Of a stretch of DNA of 62,707 nucleotides, positions 17,542 to 27,006 are shown in pieces. Positions within the stretch are counted from its first letter, which is position 1, and each line of letters opens with the position of its first letter. The notes beneath the pieces were generated by a model. It was not told the origin of the DNA, did no database searches, and was given only the letters and a program-made list of their open reading frames with translations. Source of the DNA: Planctomycetia bacterium TMED53 (lineage in GTDB: Bacteria; Planctomycetota; UBA8108; UBA1146); assembly GCA_002167285.1 (NCBI GenBank), contig NHDG01000065.1, positions 1-62,707 of the forward strand, written 5' to 3'. The translations under genes were made by a program, and so were the position numbers.

Positions 17542-18612
17542 CTATGTGGACGTGGGTTGCTCGATGAGCCAGCCATGATCTTGAAGCTCGTCTAGTTTGA
17601 GTTTTACTTCACCGAGAACATACAGGTACTCGGTATTTTTTAGGTGCGAAACTTTGCCGACCTTTTCTCCAGATGGTGCATGGATTCCGATTTTCGCACC
17701 TACATAACGAGAGTGGCTCCTAGATAAAGTCTGAAGCTTTCCATACTTTTCCAGTAACGCCTCCATCTCTGATTTAGGCAGATAGCCCTCATCGCTAAAT
17801 GAAATAATTTTGATAGGGGCAGAAAGGTTTTGAATTAGCTGCTCCATGGCAGCATGGATCCCTGGCCTAGAATTGAAATCACTACGTTTGTCTCTGCAGT
17901 CGATTCTTTTGCAAGCAACGCCATATACTTCAGGTTGATCCCAGCGGACAAGGGTTTCCCAAACGTGATAATTGCCAATGTACTTGTGTTGGTTGTAAGG
18001 GGGGTCCAGGTAAGCGACGTCAGTATGTAGTTTTTGGGCTGCTTCTTGAGCCTCCAGGCAGTGAGCTTCTGCTTTTCCCAATGGGCTTCCAGGAATCAAC
18101 TCAGGCACTCGCAGTTGAAGGGGTTGTAGTGATCTCTTTGACCATTCCTTCAGATAAGCCATTTGGACACCCACCGTTGAATCGACACGGTCGGCAGCCT
18201 CCATCAGCATGGCAAGAAGAACACATTCCAATTCCTCATCGAGTTCCATGCGTTGAATCTCATCCCTGATGGCCTCAATCCTGGAGCCGTTCTCAGGAGT
18301 GAAATATCGACTCTTTCTACAATAAGTCTCGGTAAACCAACCGTCTTTCGTCGGAATAGTATGAAGGTGGTCGATCAATTTAACGATTTCATTGGTTCGA
18401 TCGGGGTCACAAACAACATGGGCGGTGGCCAGGACCCAGGCGTAGCGGTTCCAGTCATTTAGAATTACCTGCCAGCCCGCTTTTTTCATTTCGTGACCGA
18501 CTCGAGAGGTGCCACTGAAGAGGTCGAGGAATCGACCTCGTTTGGGAATCGAATCGACAACACTGCGAATGCCGGGGATCAGTAACCGCTTTGAACCGAG
18601 ATACTTGATCAA
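17542..18612 (-). CDS. D12-class DNA N6-adenine methyltransferase (solitary)
   Basis: The product, about 356 residues, carries the D12-class order: motif X (KYLGSKRLLIPGI), the SAM motif FLDLFSGTSRVG, and catalytic DPPYN followed by QHKYIGNYHVW. It should methylate adenine N6 at a specific site; the recognition sequence cannot be read. No restriction endonuclease gene is adjacent, so it is an orphan enzyme or lost its partner. I prefer TTG 18612, preceded by GGAAGG at seven bases and giving MIKYLGSK, the usual family start. ATG 18651 has no ribosome binding site, and the frame opens at 18693. The C-terminal ~90 residues beyond the catalytic domain are not recognised. Confidence 0.87.
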   Translation of the reverse strand: MIKYLGSKRLLIPGIRSVVDSIPKRGRFLDLFSGTSRVGHEMKKAGWQVILNDWNRYAWVLATAHVVCDPDRTNEIVKLIDHLHTIPTKDGWFTETYCRKSRYFTPENGSRIEAIRDEIQRMELDEELECVLLAMLMEAADRVDSTVGVQMAYLKEWSKRSLQPLQLRVPELIPGSPLGKAEAHCLEAQEAAQKLHTDVAYLDPPYNQHKYIGNYHVWETLVRWDQPEVYGVACKRIDCRDKRSDFNSRPGIHAAMEQLIQNLSAPIKIISFSDEGYLPKSEMEALLEKYGKLQTLSRSHSRYVGAKIGIHAPSGEKVGKVSHLKNTEYLYVLGEVKLKLDELQDHGWLIEQPTST

Positions 18613-18768
18613 GACAAGCCCTTCCGGCAATTTCCGCTGTAATTTGACCATGCGTTGGGCAAGCCATTGATGTAGGATAAAGATATTATTCAATTTATGA
18701 ATTTCACGTCAATGTCCCTTTTGTTTTTTGTTGCGTGATTTATCCAGCCTGCGATTGGTCATAATGAG

Positions 18769-20751
18769 ATGAAGGACTTTCAAAATTTGAGAAACGGGAT
18801 CAAGGTTTTATTTTTGCTCCTCGGCGTCGTCTTTGTTGCTCCAGCCCTTGAGGGGCAGTGCCCTCCAGGTTCATGGGTCTTGACGGGTCAGGTTGTCGAT
18901 GAAGCGGGGATCGGAGTCGGTGGACTCGATTTGGATTTGACAGATCCTGTGACGGGGCTGCAGTTGATACTCTCCGGTGATTTTACCTTTGCAGATGGGG
19001 CCTTTAGCATGACTGTCTGCCAGGTGACTGCTCCCGGAAACTACTTACTGCACGTGAATCCAGCCCAATCTGATTTGTACTTTCCCCTCGAAAATGTGCA
19101 GATATCTCTCAATGGAGATGCCAGTTTGGGCGTATTTGCTCTCGAAGCCGCGGCGATTGTCGAAGGCAGAGTCGTCGGTGAAAATTTCGAGTTCTTACCA
19201 TTTGTAGATCTCGATTTTGTAGATTCTGTGACAGGGATCGCTCAGCCATTCTCCGGTGATTTTACGATTGCTGACGGTACCTTTTCGACCAAGGTTTTGC
19301 CGGGCTTCTGGGATGTTCAGTTCACCGCGAGCCTGGCGAGTACCACACTGGATATGGTGCCGCGAGAATTGAGAGACACATTAATCACAGGCGTCACAGA
19401 TCTTGGTGACGTTCGTTTACGGGAAGGAAGAACGCTTTCCGGCACAGTGGTCGATCTTTCCGGGGTTCCTGTATCGGATGCAGACATCGATGCACGTGAC
19501 TTGATGACCGGCGAAAAGATCGTCACTCCTGGTGATAACACTGACGGTAGCGGAGCTTTTCAGGTTTTAGTTCCTGTGGGGCAATTTGAAGTCGAGATCG
19601 ACCCGCCTTTTGGTTCGACTTTGGTACCAATTCTGACCACCGTAGATGTCCCTGCAACCGGTCTAGATGTCGGAACCATTACCTTGGAGCAGGGAGTTGC
19701 GGTCACAGGTTTGGTGGTCGATTCAGTACTTAATCCCATCGCTGGTACCGATTTGGATTTCATCATTTCTGCCACAGGTATTGAAATCCAAACCGCTCAT
19801 GATAACGCGGATTCCTCCGGGGTTTTTTCGGTACAAGTCGTGCCAGATACCTACGACATCGCATTTAGGCCTAGCTTTATCACCGGGTTCGCGCCTTTGG
19901 TTGTTCCCGGAAATGTCATCGCCGCTAATACGGACCTTGGTAATGTGACACTTCCCGCCGGGATAGCCCTTACAGGTACGGTCCTTGCTGGAGGCACCGC
20001 AGTCACCGATGCGACGATCGAGTTGTTTGATCCAGTTTCAGGTCAGCCGACTTATCTATTCGGTAATGACACCGATGGATTGGGTGCATTTGCCATCCGT
20101 CAAGTTTCGGGAATTTATGATTTATTGGTGATTCCGCCGCTAGGTAGTGGTCTTCCCTCTTACAGCCAAGCTGGGATCGACCTGACTGCCGATGTGAATT
20201 TGGGCATCGATCTTCTGGGGACTCCTCCTCCTACTCCACCAAGCTCGATTGCGTCCCTCAATTGTTGTTGTCCATCGGATGTCGTTCTCGACTGGGTTCT
20301 GGGTGAGCCCGATTACGACTTGATACAGATTTTTCGGCAGGGATCGTTTTTGACGAGTCTTTCTGGAGATTCAACCAGTTTCTCAGATACGACCGCTCCA
20401 CCGGAAGTTGTCGAGTACCAAGTGATTGCCATTCGAAACGCCCTGGTCAGTTCACCTGTGGGTTGCACACTCGACAACACTCCTGGCACCAATCCACTTT
20501 TCGTCAGGGGAGATGCAAATGATGATGGCAATGTGAACGTCGCAGACGCGATATCCACCTTGCAGTATTTGTTTAATGGTGCGGCGACCCCCGATTGTCT
20601 CAGTGCGCTCGATGCCAATGACTCCGGCAGTGTCAATATTGCAGATGCGATTCACGTACTCGGCTTCTTGTTCTCGGGGGGGCCTCCGCCAGCGAACCCG
20701 TTCCCCAACCCCGGACAGGATCCGACGCCTGGCGCCCTCCCATGTATTTGA
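18769..20751 (+). CDS. Secreted protein with five carboxypeptidase-regulatory-like repeats, Fn3-like and dockerin-like modules
   Basis: The 660-residue product starts with a signal peptide (IKVLFLLLGVVFVAPAL). Five repeats of about 85-100 residues follow, each with a G-x-V-V/V-x-G strand pattern and a DGAFS or DGSGAF turn, typical of carboxypeptidase-regulatory-like (transthyretin-like) beta sandwiches. An Fn3-like segment near 500-575 opens after PPPTPPSS and includes a CCC run. The C-terminus is dockerin-like, with two calcium-loop helices (RGDANDDGNVNVADA and DANDSGSVNIADA) and LFSGG. The tail ends DPTPGALPCI, a shorter form of the Cys tail seen in its relatives. It is likely extracellular and structural. 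No clear ribosome binding site precedes the ATG. Confidence 0.87.
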   Translation: MKDFQNLRNGIKVLFLLLGVVFVAPALEGQCPPGSWVLTGQVVDEAGIGVGGLDLDLTDPVTGLQLILSGDFTFADGAFSMTVCQVTAPGNYLLHVNPAQSDLYFPLENVQISLNGDASLGVFALEAAAIVEGRVVGENFEFLPFVDLDFVDSVTGIAQPFSGDFTIADGTFSTKVLPGFWDVQFTASLASTTLDMVPRELRDTLITGVTDLGDVRLREGRTLSGTVVDLSGVPVSDADIDARDLMTGEKIVTPGDNTDGSGAFQVLVPVGQFEVEIDPPFGSTLVPILTTVDVPATGLDVGTITLEQGVAVTGLVVDSVLNPIAGTDLDFIISATGIEIQTAHDNADSSGVFSVQVVPDTYDIAFRPSFITGFAPLVVPGNVIAANTDLGNVTLPAGIALTGTVLAGGTAVTDATIELFDPVSGQPTYLFGNDTDGLGAFAIRQVSGIYDLLVIPPLGSGLPSYSQAGIDLTADVNLGIDLLGTPPPTPPSSIASLNCCCPSDVVLDWVLGEPDYDLIQIFRQGSFLTSLSGDSTSFSDTTAPPEVVEYQVIAIRNALVSSPVGCTLDNTPGTNPLFVRGDANDDGNVNVADAISTLQYLFNGAATPDCLSALDANDSGSVNIADAIHVLGFLFSGGPPPANPFPNPGQDPTPGALPCI

Positions 20752-20838
20752 GTGTGTTCAGGGGGATACAGGATTAGATTCTTGAATCCCGATCAGGAAG
20801 CAGGAGAATCGAGGAATACTATCCATCGAGGAGGCGTC

Positions 20839-23712
20839 TTGATCACAAGTGTCGAAAACTGCGCGGGAGCTGTAGCCAAACCGCGTCTAGTCATCTTACT
20901 CACTGTCATCGCCATCAGCTTAGGGGGATTCCTCGAGGCTCAGAGCCGAGTGTGGTACGTCGATGATGATGCTTCAGGTTTTGGCGGAACTTCGTGGTCT
21001 GATGCTTTCAGCGATTTACAAGAAGCACTTCTTTTGGCTCTCCCGGGTGACGAGATCAGAGTCGCTGGCGGAATTTATTCGGCAGATCTTGGTGGTGGGC
21101 AAATCCCTGGAGATTCAGCCGCAAGATTTATTCTCCCTGGCGGTGTCATCTTTCAAGGAGGATTTGCGGGAGTCCTCGCAAGTGATCCGGATCTTTGGGA
21201 TCCTTTCCTCTACGAAACGATTCTCGATGGCATGCTTCAGGGAATTCATGTTTCCGCAGCAACAGGCATCGACACCCCATTCTGTGGCCTGAATCGAGAC
21301 TTTCCCTGCGCGACAATCCAACAAGGCATCGATCGGGCAGTGGAAACTGATCTTCAAATCGTCAGAGTCCAAAGTGGTGAGTACAACGGAACAATTGAGT
21401 TGGCTGATGGGCTGATGATCCATGGTGGATACGATGCCGATTGGAACTGGGCATCCGCTGAGACTGCAGGGCATGAGACGAGATTGCTCGGAGGGATCAA
21501 TGCCGATGGCCAGGCGGTGACTGTTGAGGCGAGAGGGTTGATCAGCGGATCCAATCTAGCTCACCTCATCATCGAAGGCCCTGATGCCAATGGGGCAGTC
21601 TCTGGAGTTGCCCGAAGTTCTTACGGCCTCCACGTGGTCGATTCCCAGCTGAGTTTGGTGGGAGTCATCATCCAGGGGGGATCTGGTGCGGCGGGATTTG
21701 TAGGTCAGCCAGGGACTAACTTGTCTGGAAATCCAGCAGCCTCTGGCCAAGGAGGAGGGAGTAGCGATTCCTACTTCTCTTTCTGTGACGCCACAGCCTT
21801 TGGAGCAGGGGGGCTGGCTGGAGGTGGCGGCCCAACAGGGGGCGGCAATGGCGGCGGTGGTGGCACCATGGACAGTAACTGCTGCGGTACGATCCCCAAT
21901 CCTTTCTGTGACAACTACGATGCGACTTCAGGTTCAGCCGGAGCAGATGGCGCTGGCTTACCTGGTTGGGGTCAAGGTGGTGGTGGTGGAGGAACCTGTT
22001 CCGCAGGTGGGGACGGAGCACCTGGTTCACCTGGATCAGCGGGACAAGGTGGTTCCGGCGCGCCGGCGGGTGGTGCCCTTGGGGGACTTTACTGGGTCGG
22101 TAATTCGGGAACCTCTGGACAAACTGGGACTGCCGGCGGCGGCGGCGGTGGTGGTGGTGGTTCCGGAGGTTGTGATTCAGGAACAGACAGCTACGGAGCA
22201 GGCGGCGGTGGCGGTGGCAGTGGAGGTATCCCCTCGCCGAACGCAGGAAGCGGTGGAAGCGCCGGCGGCAGCAGCTTCGGTATCTTTGTGCTAGGAAATA
22301 GTACTGTTGAACTCAAGCAGTCGTTGATCGTTCGAGGATTCGCAGGCGATGGCGGAGTTGGTGGATCGCCAGGTTCCGGTCAGTTTGGTGGAATCGGCGG
22401 AGCTGGAGGAAGTGGAGCCGGAGGATCTCCCGGTGCTGGACGTGGCGGCGATGGAGGAGACGGCGGATCGAGTGGTGGAGGCGGTGGAGGCAGTGGCGGT
22501 AGTAGTTTTGCTGCATGGAGCGACGGCGTCGCGATCACTGCTTTCGACACCATCGTTACAGCGGGCTCTGCCGGATCGGGCGCCGCTGGAGGGGTGAACC
22601 CTGCACTCGATAGTGTGACTTCAGGTACTCCTGGAGCCTCAGGGCAAGTCTTTGACGGGCTTGATCACATCTCGACCGACGATCTCCCAGCGGGTCCAGT
22701 CGATCGCTCTATACAGATCCTGGAGGTCACAGGAGAAGACAGCCAAATCACGGGTATGATCATCAAGGGGAGTGCCAATATCGGTGGTGAAATCCCGGTC
22801 ATCGTCGGTGGCCAGGGACATGAGTTCCGTAACTGTGAATTTTTACAGCTCTTCTCTTCTGCCACCGCTTCAATTCAAATCTCAGGTTTCACGGTTTTTG
22901 AAAACTGCCGAATTGAGAAGTGTCAGTCGCAAGTTGGGCCTGCCCTTGATCTACAAATCGATACGATCTGTAGATTGGAAAGTTGCATCTTGGCCGGAAA
23001 TCGTTCCGGGTCTGGGCCATCGGTCATGAGTGCTGCCTCAGGAGCGGTGTTATTGATGATCAATAATACCGTGACAGGAAATCTAAATACGATCTCTGGC
23101 GGAACCATCGCTCTGGATGACCAAGCGCAGGTTTTCATGCAGAACAATATTTTCCATAACAATGCTTCACTTGATCCGATGCTGCAGCTGCCATCGACAG
23201 CTGTTTTGTTGCGCAACATCGTCGAGGGAGGCTGGCCAGGCGATAACTTCGACCTCAATCCCGAATTCACCGACGTTGCTGTAGGAGATTTCACACCGGG
23301 GCCCGGATCGCCTTGTGTCGATCAAGGGATATCCGCGGCCTCTTCGACCGCTACCGATTGCTTTGGGTTGCCACGCATCGTGTGCCAGGGAGTTGATATC
23401 GGAGCGGTCGAGAGACAAATCTGCGGAGATGGAGATTCTGTCGATTTTATTCGCGGCGATTGCGACACCGATGGCTCGTTGGGATTAGCGGATGCCGTGG
23501 TGCTGCTCGAGTATCTCTTCACCGGTGGAGCTTTGACGTGTATCGCTACCGGGGATGTGAATGACGACGGAGCTCTGAATCTCGCAGATCCTGGGTCGTT
23601 ACTCGCCTATCTCTTCATCGGAGGTGTCGCGCCACCCGCACCATCGGGGGCTTGTGGCCAAGATCCTGATGGATCCTTGATTGCTTGCGAGGTATATCCG
23701 GCTTGCCCTTGA
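20839..23712 (+). CDS. Secreted glycine-rich beta-helix-like protein with dockerin-like C-terminus
   Basis: The product is about 957 residues if translation begins at TTG 20839, preceded by GAGGAGG at four bases; an in-frame GTG at 20752 is the other choice. A signal segment (VILLTVIAISLGGFLEAQ) follows. The region after it (VWYVDDDASG, then SDLQEAL and GDEIRVAGG) is typical of right-handed beta-helix proteins with the choice-of-anchor pattern, and beta-helix turns return near 650-870. Between them lie about 300 residues extremely rich in Gly, Ser and Ala (about 21680-22620). The C-terminus has dockerin-like loops (RGDCDTDGSLGLADA and GDVNDDGALNLAD) and a Cys tail ending CP. It is probably a surface adhesin or matrix protein. 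Confidence 0.87.
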   Translation: MITSVENCAGAVAKPRLVILLTVIAISLGGFLEAQSRVWYVDDDASGFGGTSWSDAFSDLQEALLLALPGDEIRVAGGIYSADLGGGQIPGDSAARFILPGGVIFQGGFAGVLASDPDLWDPFLYETILDGMLQGIHVSAATGIDTPFCGLNRDFPCATIQQGIDRAVETDLQIVRVQSGEYNGTIELADGLMIHGGYDADWNWASAETAGHETRLLGGINADGQAVTVEARGLISGSNLAHLIIEGPDANGAVSGVARSSYGLHVVDSQLSLVGVIIQGGSGAAGFVGQPGTNLSGNPAASGQGGGSSDSYFSFCDATAFGAGGLAGGGGPTGGGNGGGGGTMDSNCCGTIPNPFCDNYDATSGSAGADGAGLPGWGQGGGGGGTCSAGGDGAPGSPGSAGQGGSGAPAGGALGGLYWVGNSGTSGQTGTAGGGGGGGGGSGGCDSGTDSYGAGGGGGGSGGIPSPNAGSGGSAGGSSFGIFVLGNSTVELKQSLIVRGFAGDGGVGGSPGSGQFGGIGGAGGSGAGGSPGAGRGGDGGDGGSSGGGGGGSGGSSFAAWSDGVAITAFDTIVTAGSAGSGAAGGVNPALDSVTSGTPGASGQVFDGLDHISTDDLPAGPVDRSIQILEVTGEDSQITGMIIKGSANIGGEIPVIVGGQGHEFRNCEFLQLFSSATASIQISGFTVFENCRIEKCQSQVGPALDLQIDTICRLESCILAGNRSGSGPSVMSAASGAVLLMINNTVTGNLNTISGGTIALDDQAQVFMQNNIFHNNASLDPMLQLPSTAVLLRNIVEGGWPGDNFDLNPEFTDVAVGDFTPGPGSPCVDQGISAASSTATDCFGLPRIVCQGVDIGAVERQICGDGDSVDFIRGDCDTDGSLGLADAVVLLEYLFTGGALTCIATGDVNDDGALNLADPGSLLAYLFIGGVAPPAPSGACGQDPDGSLIACEVYPACP

Positions 23713-23728
23713 TGAGAAGCAAAAGCAA

Positions 23729-25450
23729 TTAGGGGCAAAAACCAGCGCTGCAAGTTGTCGAGCCAGGTGTAGGGTCAATTGCGCAGGTTCCATTTCCGGG
23801 GGGGGGTAACGGGGCCCCTCCGGAAAACAAAAAGTCTAGGACCTGAACAGCATCTGCCACATTCACCGCATCATCGTCATTTGCATCGAGTGCAGATAGG
23901 CAGCTGGGAGTCGCTCCCGAAGAAAATAGGAATTCGAGAATGGTAACGGCATCCGCAAGATCGATGTTGGCGTCGTTATTGGCGTTTCCTCGGATGAATG
24001 CAGAAACGGGATTCCCTGCGACGTTGATCTCCCCGTTGGTGCGACTTGGGGAGTATCCGGCTCCATTGTTTTGCACGATTACTGCGGATACTGGCGGTAA
24101 GCCGGCAGTGGCGGGCAGTTCCAAAGCGATCACTGTTCCGGTCGGTGTTTCTTCGTGAACGCGGCCAGATAACTGACAAAGGGTTCTCGAAGCGCCCGCT
24201 GGGATGTGATCGATGTCGAATGAGTCGTAAAGCAGAAAAAGATTGGTCAAACCCTGAACCCCATCGGTTTCGACGAGGAAGTACTCTGCACCTTCGGCAT
24301 CTGAACCGGATAAATCTGCGTCCTCGATGGTGAAGAGTAACGGGTCGTAATCCACAGGAATTGAAAACCCTTCAGTGGGGAGTTCCAAAGATGCTGACAC
24401 TGGAAGAACCAATGCTTGACCTGGCTGGGCTGTCAAAGTGGGTAGGCTGACTGAATTGACCGGGACGGAAACTTCGCTCGAACAGGAGGCTGGGGCTGAA
24501 GAGAGACCAAAGAGAAGGCCTCTGACTTCGTACTGATTTAATCCCGGCTCAGGGCTCGAGTCGAGAAACCCGGTCGCATCGCCAACGATGGTTGCCAGGC
24601 TGGAGCCGTTTCTGAAGATTTCTATCTCGGCGTAATCGCTGCTGCTTTGCCAGTTTAGTTGAACCGCCTCTCCCGCGACGGAGCAGGTCAAAGAAGTGAC
24701 CGGCTGAGGAGGAGCGATACCGCCTGATAGGGAAAACGTTTCCTGGGCTATGACTTGGATTCCTGACGAGGAGGTGAGAACTGTCTCGACTTGAAGATCT
24801 CCACCAAATGGAGAGTGTGTCAGAATCGCGGGGGTATTCCAAACCAAGGGAACGTTGAACCCGAGCGCGCCACTGAGAGGAAGGCTGCCTGCATCTGAGA
24901 CATCCATCACTGCTCCGGAATCTCCGGCAAGGTTTGTGTAGGTGATATTGAATGCGGTCGCTCCGGTGGGATCAGGAATGCCCAGAAAGGCGAGCCCTGG
25001 AAGGACATTTCCTGTGACTTCTGTAACGACGGCATTCGCCGTAAGTGTATTAGGGCCGACGGAGATCACTTGTACTTCCGCGATGATCAATCCTTCCACA
25101 GTCAAAATGGGACTGGGAACTAAGAGATCAACGATCAAGCCACCGATCTGCTGTCCCGCAGAATAACCGTCGAAAGAGAAGGAGCCGCGATCAAAATTGA
25201 CGACCAAGCTTGCAGGCCCTTCTTGACCTTCAGCGAAGAAAGCAGTCTGAGCAAACCCGGATGGCAATCCAGCTTCAAGGTTGTCAAAACTGGTCGACAA
25301 CGTCGGAGCGAATTGGGCTTTCAAATCAGTGACAGGCATACTCAGTAATAAACTCAGTATGAATAGCGCCCAAACGAAGATCTTCGTTTGGGGAAAGTAA
25401 CCGTTCGAAAGAGTATTTCTATTTGATAGCTGGCCCATTTGATCCTTCAA
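23729..25450 (-). CDS. Secreted Fn3-like/cohesin-like protein with dockerin-like C-terminus
   Basis: The 573-residue product has an N-terminal hydrophobic signal (FVWALFILSLLLSMPVT). Residues 50-235 are an unrecognised beta-rich domain. An Fn3-like segment (about 240-320; LNWQSSSDYAEIEIFRNG) is followed by a cohesin-like or Big-like beta sandwich (about 330-460; GFSIPVDYDPLLFTIEDADL). The dockerin-like end has two loops (RGNANNDANIDLADA, DANDDDAVNVADA) and a Cys tail ending GFCP. TTG 25450 is preceded by GAGGAGG; ATG 25438 with AAGGA is equally possible. It converges on the Gly-rich gene with only 16 bases between the stops and no obvious terminator. Confidence 0.88.
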   Translation of the reverse strand: MKDQMGQLSNRNTLSNGYFPQTKIFVWALFILSLLLSMPVTDLKAQFAPTLSTSFDNLEAGLPSGFAQTAFFAEGQEGPASLVVNFDRGSFSFDGYSAGQQIGGLIVDLLVPSPILTVEGLIIAEVQVISVGPNTLTANAVVTEVTGNVLPGLAFLGIPDPTGATAFNITYTNLAGDSGAVMDVSDAGSLPLSGALGFNVPLVWNTPAILTHSPFGGDLQVETVLTSSSGIQVIAQETFSLSGGIAPPQPVTSLTCSVAGEAVQLNWQSSSDYAEIEIFRNGSSLATIVGDATGFLDSSPEPGLNQYEVRGLLFGLSSAPASCSSEVSVPVNSVSLPTLTAQPGQALVLPVSASLELPTEGFSIPVDYDPLLFTIEDADLSGSDAEGAEYFLVETDGVQGLTNLFLLYDSFDIDHIPAGASRTLCQLSGRVHEETPTGTVIALELPATAGLPPVSAVIVQNNGAGYSPSRTNGEINVAGNPVSAFIRGNANNDANIDLADAVTILEFLFSSGATPSCLSALDANDDDAVNVADAVQVLDFLFSGGAPLPPPGNGTCAIDPTPGSTTCSAGFCP

Positions 25451-25508
25451 AAGACCTCCTCATGATCTATCTAGGATAACCACCGAATTGTCCAGAAACG
25501 ACTGCTGT

Positions 25509-26987
25509 TTAGGCGATGGCTTCCCAAATCGGGTCTGCTCCTTCTACGCCGACCAGTTTTTCATCGAGGCCGGCATGAAAGTAGCTCAGCCTATTGGGAT
25601 CGAGTCCCATCAACTGAAGTACGGTTGCATGCAGATTTTTGACGTGTAGAGGGCGTTCTATCGCTTCGGCTCCCAGTTCGTCGGTCGCACCGATACTGAC
25701 ACCACCTTTGGTCCCTCCACCGGCCATCCACATGGTGAATCCATAGGAGTTGTGATCCCTACCGGTGGTGTGTTCATACTCTGCAGTAGGCTGGCGGCCG
25801 AACTCTCCGCCCCAGACGACCAGTGTTTCATCGAGCATTCCGCGTCGTTTTAGATCTTTGAGCAGGCCGGCGATGGGGAGATCTGTGGCACCGGCGTGTT
25901 TGTCATGATTGAACTTGAGATCACCATGGGCATCCCAATTATTGTCGTCATGGTTTCCTCCAGAATAAATCTGGATGAAGCGAACACCGCGTTCTGCCAG
26001 TCTTCGAGCCATCAGGCATTTGCGACCAAAATCTGCAGTCTTTTCTCGGTCGAGGCCGTAGAGGGATTTGGTTTCTTCGTCTTCAGCATCGATATCGACC
26101 GCTTCCGGCGCACTGCTTTGCATTTGAAATGCCAGTTCATAGCTGGCGATGCGGGCCGCAAGATCTGGATTGCCAACTCTTGCAGCGGCATGGAGTTCAT
26201 TCTCCGCTCTCAAGTGATCGAGAACTGATCTTTGAATTCCACCACCGAGTAACTCTCCCGGTTCGAGGTCGAGAATTGGCGGCCCCTCTGATCTCAGAAC
26301 CGTGCCTTGGTATTGAGCTGGCATATATCCACTCGACCAATTCTTCGCTCCTGAAATCGGGCCCCCGGTCTTGTCGAGCATGACGACAAACCCAGGTAAG
26401 TTTTCGTTGAGGGTTCCTAATCCATAATTGACCCAAGAACCCAAGCATGGGGCTCCGCTGAGGACTTTGCCGGAGTTCATCATCAACATGGCAGAGCCGT
26501 GAAGAGGGGAATCGGCGGTCATCGAATGGAGGAAGGTTAAATCATCCGCCATCGAGCCGACGTTTGGAAAGAGGTCACTGATGTATTTGCCGCATTCGCC
26601 GTAGGGTTGGAAATTCCATTTGGGGCCGACGATACGACCTTTTGAACGATGCCCTCCGCGACCAAAGGTTTTGACTTCGACAGTTTTGTTGTCGAGGGGG
26701 TAAAGGGCTGGTTTGTAGTCGAAGGTATCGACATGACTCGGCCCGCCGTACATGAAAAGGAAGATGACGGTTTTTGCTTTTGCTGGAAACATCGCTGCTT
26801 TTGGAGCCAGAGGACTGGTGTAAGCGGTTACGCCATCAGCAGCGAGGCTTTGATTGGCGAGGAAGCCTTGCCCCAGCATTCCGCCGAGAGCTAAGGAGGT
26901 GAAACCAGCTCCCGCTTCCCAGAGGAATTCTCTTCGTGTGCGGCCACAGAAGTTTTTTGAGTTGTCGTCAATTCTTTTCTTTGGCAC
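25509..26987 (-). CDS. DUF1501 family protein, Tat-exported
   Basis: The product, about 492 residues, belongs to the DUF1501 family, abundant in planctomycetes and structurally related to sulfatases and alkaline phosphatases. The N-terminus has a Tat signal (RTRREFLWEAGAGF then a hydrophobic run). Family motifs include MYGGPSHVDTFD near the start of the mature part, then LHSMTADSPLHGSAM, GGNHDDNNWDAH, GGEFGR and TGRDHN. The reaction is not established. GTG 26987, with AAAGG upstream, is my start; the frame extends to 27029, overlapping the DUF1553 gene by 23 bases. It directly follows DUF1549/DUF1553, its usual partner, and the pair is certainly an operon. Confidence 0.92.
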   Translation of the reverse strand: MPKKRIDDNSKNFCGRTRREFLWEAGAGFTSLALGGMLGQGFLANQSLAADGVTAYTSPLAPKAAMFPAKAKTVIFLFMYGGPSHVDTFDYKPALYPLDNKTVEVKTFGRGGHRSKGRIVGPKWNFQPYGECGKYISDLFPNVGSMADDLTFLHSMTADSPLHGSAMLMMNSGKVLSGAPCLGSWVNYGLGTLNENLPGFVVMLDKTGGPISGAKNWSSGYMPAQYQGTVLRSEGPPILDLEPGELLGGGIQRSVLDHLRAENELHAAARVGNPDLAARIASYELAFQMQSSAPEAVDIDAEDEETKSLYGLDREKTADFGRKCLMARRLAERGVRFIQIYSGGNHDDNNWDAHGDLKFNHDKHAGATDLPIAGLLKDLKRRGMLDETLVVWGGEFGRQPTAEYEHTTGRDHNSYGFTMWMAGGGTKGGVSIGATDELGAEAIERPLHVKNLHATVLQLMGLDPNRLSYFHAGLDEKLVGVEGADPIWEAIA

Positions 26988-27006
26988 CTGAAAGTACCTT
27001 TCTGAC

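Noticed and set aside
21785-22294. 169-codon plus-strand frame in the Gly-rich region
   Set aside because: It is an alternate reading of GGN repeats, giving Val/Ala/Glu runs and no start signal.
21680-22620. Possible CRISPR or satellite array
   Set aside because: The repeats are irregular in length, stay in one codon frame and encode Gly-rich protein; there are no spacers.
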